The position numbers were made by a program, and so were the translations under genes. The notes beneath the pieces were generated by a model. It was not told where the DNA came from. It did no database searches and was given only the letters and a program-made list of their open reading frames with translations. This document shows, piece by piece, positions 58,600 through 64,000 of a DNA stretch of 64,000 nt (its first letter is position 1; each line of letters opens with the position of its first letter). This DNA is from Fremontodendron californicum (taxonomy: Eukaryota; Streptophyta; Magnoliopsida; Malvales; Malvaceae), in the NCBI GenBank assembly GCA_030761205.1, contig JAULJL010000002.1, forward strand, positions 21,617,010 to 21,681,009, written 5' to 3'.

Positions 58600-58975
58600 G
58601 AGCACTCATCTCTTTATCGAGCTTTTGCATCTGCATAGTGTCGGTAAGCATTTGCATCATTCATGGGTATTTGCATTGGCATTATTCCACAAGCATCTGC
58701 ATTTTACCTTTACATTTACATTATTCATGGAATTTGCATTTGTGTCATCTCAAGCAATTGCATCATTTCTAGAATCATTGCATTTTCATTATTGTGTGGT
58801 AATTGTAGTTACACCATTCATAAACCAGTTACATGAACACAATTAGTATGGGCATCTACATCATGGGCATCAATCCAGGCCATTTGCATTTGCATTAAGA
58901 AATATTTTGCATTTGCACCATGAAGCATGAGCACCTTGTTAAAAGACATGTGCATCTGCATCATTTCTCAAAGCT
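58600..58975 (+). repeat. TTTGCATC-rich low-complexity tract, element D
   Basis: Irregular repeats of ATTTGCATC, TTTGCATTT and CATCTGCATC, continuing in a second tract at 59480-59690 with TCTACATCAAGAA insertions. No gene was seen. Confidence 0.7.
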
Positions 58976-60330
58976 TCTGGTGGGGATATCCAGAATTTTA
59001 TAGTTTTAAAAGAACAAGTCTTCGGTGGTGATAGCTGAAGCCTCTGGTGGAGATATCCAGGGTTTTATAATTTTGAAAATGAGAAATCTTCTTCTTGAGG
59101 AGTTACCCAGAATTTTACAATGAGCAAGTCTTTGGTGGTGATAGCCAAAGCTTCTGGTGGGGATATCCAGAATTTTACAGTTTTAAAAATGAACAAGACT
59201 TTGGTGGTGATAGCTGAAGCCTCTGATGGAGATATCCAGTGTTTTATAATTTTGAAACATGAGAAATCTTCTTCTGAAGGAGTTACCCAGATTTTTACAA
59301 TGAGCAAGTCTTTGGTGGTGATAGCCAAAGCTTCTGGTAGGGATATCCAGAATTTTATAGTTTTAAAAATGAACAAGTCTTCGGTGGTGATAGCTGAAGC
59401 CTCAGGTGGAGATATCCAGGGTTTTATAATTTTGAAAAATGAGAAATCTTCTTTTGGAGGAGTTATACAGAATTTTATTCAACATGTGCATCTACATCAA
59501 GAAGCATTTGCATCAATCTAAGTTAGTTGAATCTACATTAAGAAAATTTGCATCAAATCAAGTCATTTACATTTGCATCAAAGACATTTGCACCAATTTA
59601 AGTCATTTGCATCTACATCAAGAAGTGTTTGCATCAAAAAAAGATATTTGCATTTGCATCATGAAGCATTTGCATCATCTCTTAAAGCTTTTAGGTATAA
59701 TCGAATTCGTTTCCTTAAGACGAGTCAAGCCCCGAGATCATCGTCGAGGTACTTTTTTTTTATTATGAACAAGTCTTCGGTGGTGATAACTGAAGCCTCT
59801 GGTGGAGATACCAGATTTTTTTTTTCTTTAAATCCTTTGAAGAGGTAAAAAGTCTTCGGTGGTGATAGCTGAAGCTTCTGGAAGTGATACCCAGAATTTT
59901 TACAGTTTTGAAAATGAGCAAGACTTTGGTGATGATAGCCGAAGCTTCTGGAGGAGATATCCAGAATTTTAAACACAGCTGACAACAAGCCAGGTTAAGG
60001 CCCCGAGACCATCGTCGAGGTCATTTCCTTTCTTGCAAATCAAATTTGTTTCCTTAAGACGAGTCGAGCCCCGAGATCATCGTCGAGGTACTTTTTTTTT
60101 ATTATGAACAAGTCTTCGGTGGTGATAGCTGAAGCCTCTGGTGGAGATATCTAGAGTTTTAAAATCCTTTGAAAAGGTAGAAAATCTTCGGTGGTGATAG
60201 CTGAAGCTTCTAGAGGTGATACCTAGAATTTTTATAGTGAGCAAGACTTTGGTGGTGATAGCCGAAGCTTCTGGAGGAGATATCCAGAATTTTAAACACA
60301 ACTGAGAACAAGACAGGTTAAAGCCCCGAG
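58976..60330 (+). repeat. 3'-region tandem repeats with ~180-bp higher-order unit, element D
   Basis: The core GTCTTCGGTGGTGATAGCTG, then AAGCCTCTGGTGGAGATATC, recurs more than ten times. Between about 59120 and 59470 two ~75-105-bp variants alternate to give a higher-order unit of about 180 bp. This part is open on both strands because the unit length is a multiple of three. From 59700 to 60330 the units alternate with GACGAGTCGAGCCCCGAGAT and CATCGTCGAGGT, a motif shared with the array of element A (17930-18490). Confidence 0.85.
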
Positions 60331-60684
60331 ACCATCGTCGAGGTCATTTCCTTTCTTGCAAATCGAATTCGTTTCCTTAAGACGGGTCGAGCCTTGCTTA
60401 GTCAGGGAATTCAATTTAAGGACAAAATCTTCAATTCACTGTTAAAAATAAAATTAAAAAAAAAAAAACACTGAAAAAATGAAAAAGGAAAATTGAAAAA
60501 GAGAAAAATGAAAAAAGAGGAAAAATGAAAAAAGAGAAAATGGAAAAAAATGAAAAATGATAGAAGAATGAAGAAGAAACCTCTTTCCCTTTCCTTCACA
60601 TATGATTTCACTGACCGTACAAAATTAGTGTTGGTTTATCTTTGCCTGATTCCTGATTCTCAGCAATAGCCAAAGAGGGGCAGC
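60331..60684 (+). other. End of element D internal region with polypurine tract
   Basis: An A/G-rich stretch (60450-60575) is followed by sequence nearly identical to the end of element A (TTCACTGACCGTACAAAATT, TGATTCTCAGCAATAGCC). The polypurine tract AAAGAGGGGCAGC at 60672-60684 abuts LTR E. Confidence 0.75.
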
Positions 60685-63600
60685 TGTAGACACCTAATTT
60701 TGTCCGGACCACTAAATAGGTATGTTTTCTTCCTATATTGATGTTTCCGAGTGTAAAAAGAAATTTTTTAATTCTGCAGGTGATACTCCGAGACTTAGTT
60801 TAAGAGGGCGAGCACAAAAAGTCAAACTTGAAAAAAGTCAACCTTAAAAAAAAGTCAACCCCGAAAAAATCAACCCCAGAAAGTCAACTACTGAAAAGGT
60901 CAACCCACTTTTAAAATCAAGATTTTAAGTTCAATTGAAGAATGGCGAAAGAATTTTGATAATCCGAGGTCTACATTGAAAGATATGGAGTTCGGAAGCT
61001 GGGTTTTGGAGATTCAATAGAAAGAAAACCCTAATCCGAGAAATTTGGGGAAAAATGCTTATACGATCAAATTGGTCGAAATTGAAGGTTCCAAATGAAA
61101 GATAAGCACTGACTACGGGTAATAGAGAAGTCACTTGCAAGAAAAACCGAAAGAAAAGTCAATCCGGGAGAAAATCGAGAATTAGGGTTTTTAGTGGATT
61201 TCGGTGAAATCGGGAAGAATCACAGAAATGGCCCGACTTGGTAAGACCAAATCCCCCAATGGATGAAGAATGATTAAAAAGGATAGCCCAAGGCTCAGAT
61301 TGAAGAAAATAAAAAAAATCGGACTTGTTTTGAGCAAAACTGGGTTTCGGAAGGAAAAGTGCAAAATTAGAAAATTTGGGAAAAATAGCAAATGGACTCC
61401 AAAAATTCTGAAAATTTGTCAATCTCATTCTTAAATCATTTGAAAGAGATTGGCGAAAGAAAATCTTGATTCGGAGTTCGTTTGCAAAATGGCCAAATCC
61501 CGGGCCTCCCATGCAGTAATTCAAAAAGAAAAATCCCGGAAAAATAGCAAATGAGCTCCAAATCTTCTGAAATTTTGCAAATCTCATTTTTAAATTATTT
61601 TAAAGAGATTGGCAAAATAAAATCTTGATTCGGAGTTCGTTTGCAAAATGGCCAAATCCCGGGCCTCCTATGCAGTAATTCAAAAAGATAAATCCCGGAA
61701 AAATAGCAAATGGACTCCAAAAATTATGAAATTTTGCAAATATCATTTTTAAATTATTTGGAAGATATTGGTGAAAGAAAATCTTGATTCGGAGTCCGTT
61801 TGCAAAATGGCCAAATCCCGAGCCTCCTATGCAGTAATTCAAGCCGATAAATCCCGAAAAAATACCAAATGAGCTCCAAAAATTATGAAAACTTCTAGAT
61901 CACATTTTTAAATTATTTGGAAGATATTGGTGAAGAAAAATCTTGATTTGGAGCTCGTTTAAAAAATGGTAAAATGTAGGGGCATAAAAGGGCATTTTTG
62001 GAAGAAAAAATCCAAATAAATAGCAAACGGACTCGGATAATTTTGAAAACTTCCAGAACCCAATATTTTATTATTTTGGAAGTATTAAAAAAATAAAAAC
62101 TGAATTTGGAGTCCGTTTGATATTTATTTGTATCCGGGGGTAAAACGATCATTTCACTCAAGCAACCGAAAAGGGCTTGTTTGGGCCTTTCAAAAAATCA
62201 GAATTGGGCTGGAAAAGATAAGTGTTGGCCTGCCCAAGCCCAAAGGAAGGAGGAAGCTTCTGATTTTTCAATCAAATGGCTAAAAATCAAGAGTTAGTTA
62301 GAGATTCTCTTTGATCAAGCCATGGTGATTAAGCCACATAGGCCAAGAGAGATGTCAACATTGTTCTTTAACAGCTGTAATTTGAGAGAGCTGAGATGCT
62401 AATCTAAAGGTGGTAATTTAATGATTTTTCACCTTGAATTATTAGCCATTTGATGGAAAATTGGTTACACAAAAAATGACAACATCCTAGGGGAGGAGAG
62501 AGGTAAAATTCTGTCAACATTAAGGGAGGTCAGAATTTTGAATTTTGAACTTGATTTTGCTGATTTCTCTTAGTTTTTCTTAGTTTTTCTCTTCTTGGTT
62601 GAAAGCAAAAAAGAAAAGTTTAGAAAAGAAAGGAAATTTTGAAGAGATAAAGCTTGAAATATAGCTTAATGAGGTTGCTCTTGATCACCAACTCTTGCAC
62701 TTTCTTGATTTTCCATTCTTTTTTTTGCTATTTTGATTTCTATTTGGTGAGTTTCCATTTTAAATAAATATTTTTTATTGTTCTTTTTAAGTTCTTCCTT
62801 CATCTCTTTCTTGAGTATATTTTTTTACAACTTTTTTTTTTACAATAAACTCACCATGGCCAAATGGCCTACTTTATTTTTTTAAGTTGCTGTTTTGGTT
62901 TATTTTACCATATTGTTTATGTTATTTTCTTTGATCTTGGTGTTTTAAATGTTATCTTACTTCATATTCTTGAGTTATATTTTAATTTGGTTGCTTTGTT
63001 TGTTGCCATTTATGTTTTAAATATCATGTTTTTGCATTTTTAATTTTCTGTTTTCATGATGTTTAAATTTGAGCATGTTTTAGATTTAGTATATCAAGTG
63101 TTTGTGAAAATGCTTGTGTGGTCTTTGCATGATTTGAGTTTTATATCTTAGTTGAGCATGTTTAGAGTTAGTATACCAAGTGTTTGTGAAAATGCCATGC
63201 TTGTTGGAGCTTGAGGCCATTTGGCTACTCCATGTGTTTTGCATTGTGTGTTGCATTTTTGCCATGTTAGTTGGTAGGGTTTTTGCATTTACATGACATT
63301 TGATTTAGTTTTGCATGCTAGTATACCAAGTGTTTGTGAAAATGCCATGTTTGCTAGTCACATTATGCTATTCGGCCACCCTTGGAATTTTGCATTTTAT
63401 GTGCATTCTTGCCATGTTAGTTGATAGTTTAGCATTTGCATGATATTTGGTTGAGTTTTTGGTATAAGCATGCTTTGTGTTTGTCAAAATTCCATGCATA
63501 TTTTAGTTATTAGGTTTGGTTCATTTGCCATGCATGTTCATGCATTTTAGGTATAGGTTGCATTAAATGCCATGCAAGTTCATTTAGGTCTAGGTCACTA

Positions 63601-64000
63601 TATGAATGCCATGCATTTTTCATGACATTTAGGTTTAAGCTCATGCATTTCATGCACTATGTTTGCTGTATTGTTCATGCATTTCATGTTCATGCCACTT
63701 GAATAATGACTTGAGCCAATTAATGGTTCAAAGTCATGCTCTCTTGAGCACACTTGTGGAAAATTAAGTTTGTCAAATTGATTATTCTACCTTTGTGAAT
63801 TTTTTTTTTTTACTTAGCCAATTTTTATCTAACTTTCAAAAAGTCCTAGCTACTGTTTGTAAGTCATTTTAGGAGTTTCAAATATTTTTATTTTGATTTT
63901 TAAATGATTTTATCAAAGGCAAAAATGTGTTGGCAAAGCAGTTTTTTTTTTCCTTCCAAAACTCGTACATCTCTAATTTTTCTGGGAATTCATCTTTAAT
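60685..64000 (+). repeat. LTR E (partial, 3' LTR of element D)
   Basis: It starts TGTAGACACCTAATTTTGTC, and about 3.3 kb are in the window. Four units of the 158-bp repeat lie near 61467, 61626, 61785 and 61944. A donor-like GT is at 62747. Long stretches match LTR D with few differences (for example 48595-48830 versus 63065-63300). Confidence 0.9.

Larger units (their letters stand above)
46212..64000 (+). mobile_element. Element D/E: non-autonomous Ogre relative without pol (right end beyond window)
   Basis: LTR D 46212-51378, internal region 51379-60684 (9306 bp), LTR E from 60685. The D and E LTR sequences share features absent from A-C (CCTATATTGATG, GCGAGCACAAAAAG), so they are taken as a pair. 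The internal region has a primer site, a leader, an intact gag-like ORF, a divergent gag and a long 3' region. It has no protease, RT, RNase H or integrase. It would need enzymes from another Ogre to move. It probably inserted into gag of C, with GAGAG (46207-46211) the candidate target duplication. Confidence 0.8.

Noticed and set aside
59120..59521. 133-codon repetitive ORF (and minus-strand 59065-59376) as a repeat protein
   Set aside because: It is open on both strands because the tandem unit is a multiple of three. No homologue of such a protein in A.

Overview
The window reads as heterochromatic, repeat-dense DNA from a plant nuclear genome, most likely a eudicot with a large genome. 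It is AT-rich, has no bacterial-type operons, and almost every recognisable reading frame belongs to an LTR retrotransposon. I cannot name the species.

The backbone is a stack of Ogre/Tat-type Ty3/gypsy elements with about 5 kb LTRs. The LTRs begin TGTAGACACC (or close variants), end GCGACA, and are followed by a primer binding site for tRNA-Arg (TGGCGACTCCACTGGGGA). Five LTR copies are visible: A 969-5864, B 18976-23996, C 36954-42149, D 46212-51378 and E 60685 to beyond the window. Element A (969-23996) is full-length but decayed. It has leader, ORF1, gag, protease plus G-patch, an intron, RT, RNase H, archaeal-type RNase H, integrase, a 3' region with tandem repeats, and a polypurine tract. 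LTR B also serves as the 5' LTR of a second internal region (B) with the same order, which stops at the intron donor where LTR C begins. Internal region C stops inside gag where LTR D begins. LTRs D and E look like a pair and enclose a pol-less internal region with a divergent gag and an extra intact gag-like ORF that lacks the capsid core. Nested insertion of D/E into C and of C into B is the simplest reading. A and B share one LTR.

The standout is a different, young LTR element at 27986-34363, inserted into gag of element B. It has two 1484-bp LTRs (TGATAACTCG...CATCA) with one visible mismatch between them, a perfect GTGAG target-site duplication, an 18-nt primer binding site for tRNA-Asp and a polypurine tract. 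It has no recognisable gag or pol. Instead it carries an intact, intronless 215-codon gene (30449-31096) for a LOG-type cytokinin riboside 5'-monophosphate phosphoribohydrolase, the enzyme that releases active cytokinin from its nucleotide. This looks like a non-autonomous retrotransposon that has captured a hormone-activation gene, and LOG is one of only two substantial clean reading frames in the window.

The first 968 bases are older flank with at most a trace of a Ty1/copia-like zinc knuckle. No tRNA, rRNA or CRISPR is present, and no ordinary intron-containing host gene was recognised.
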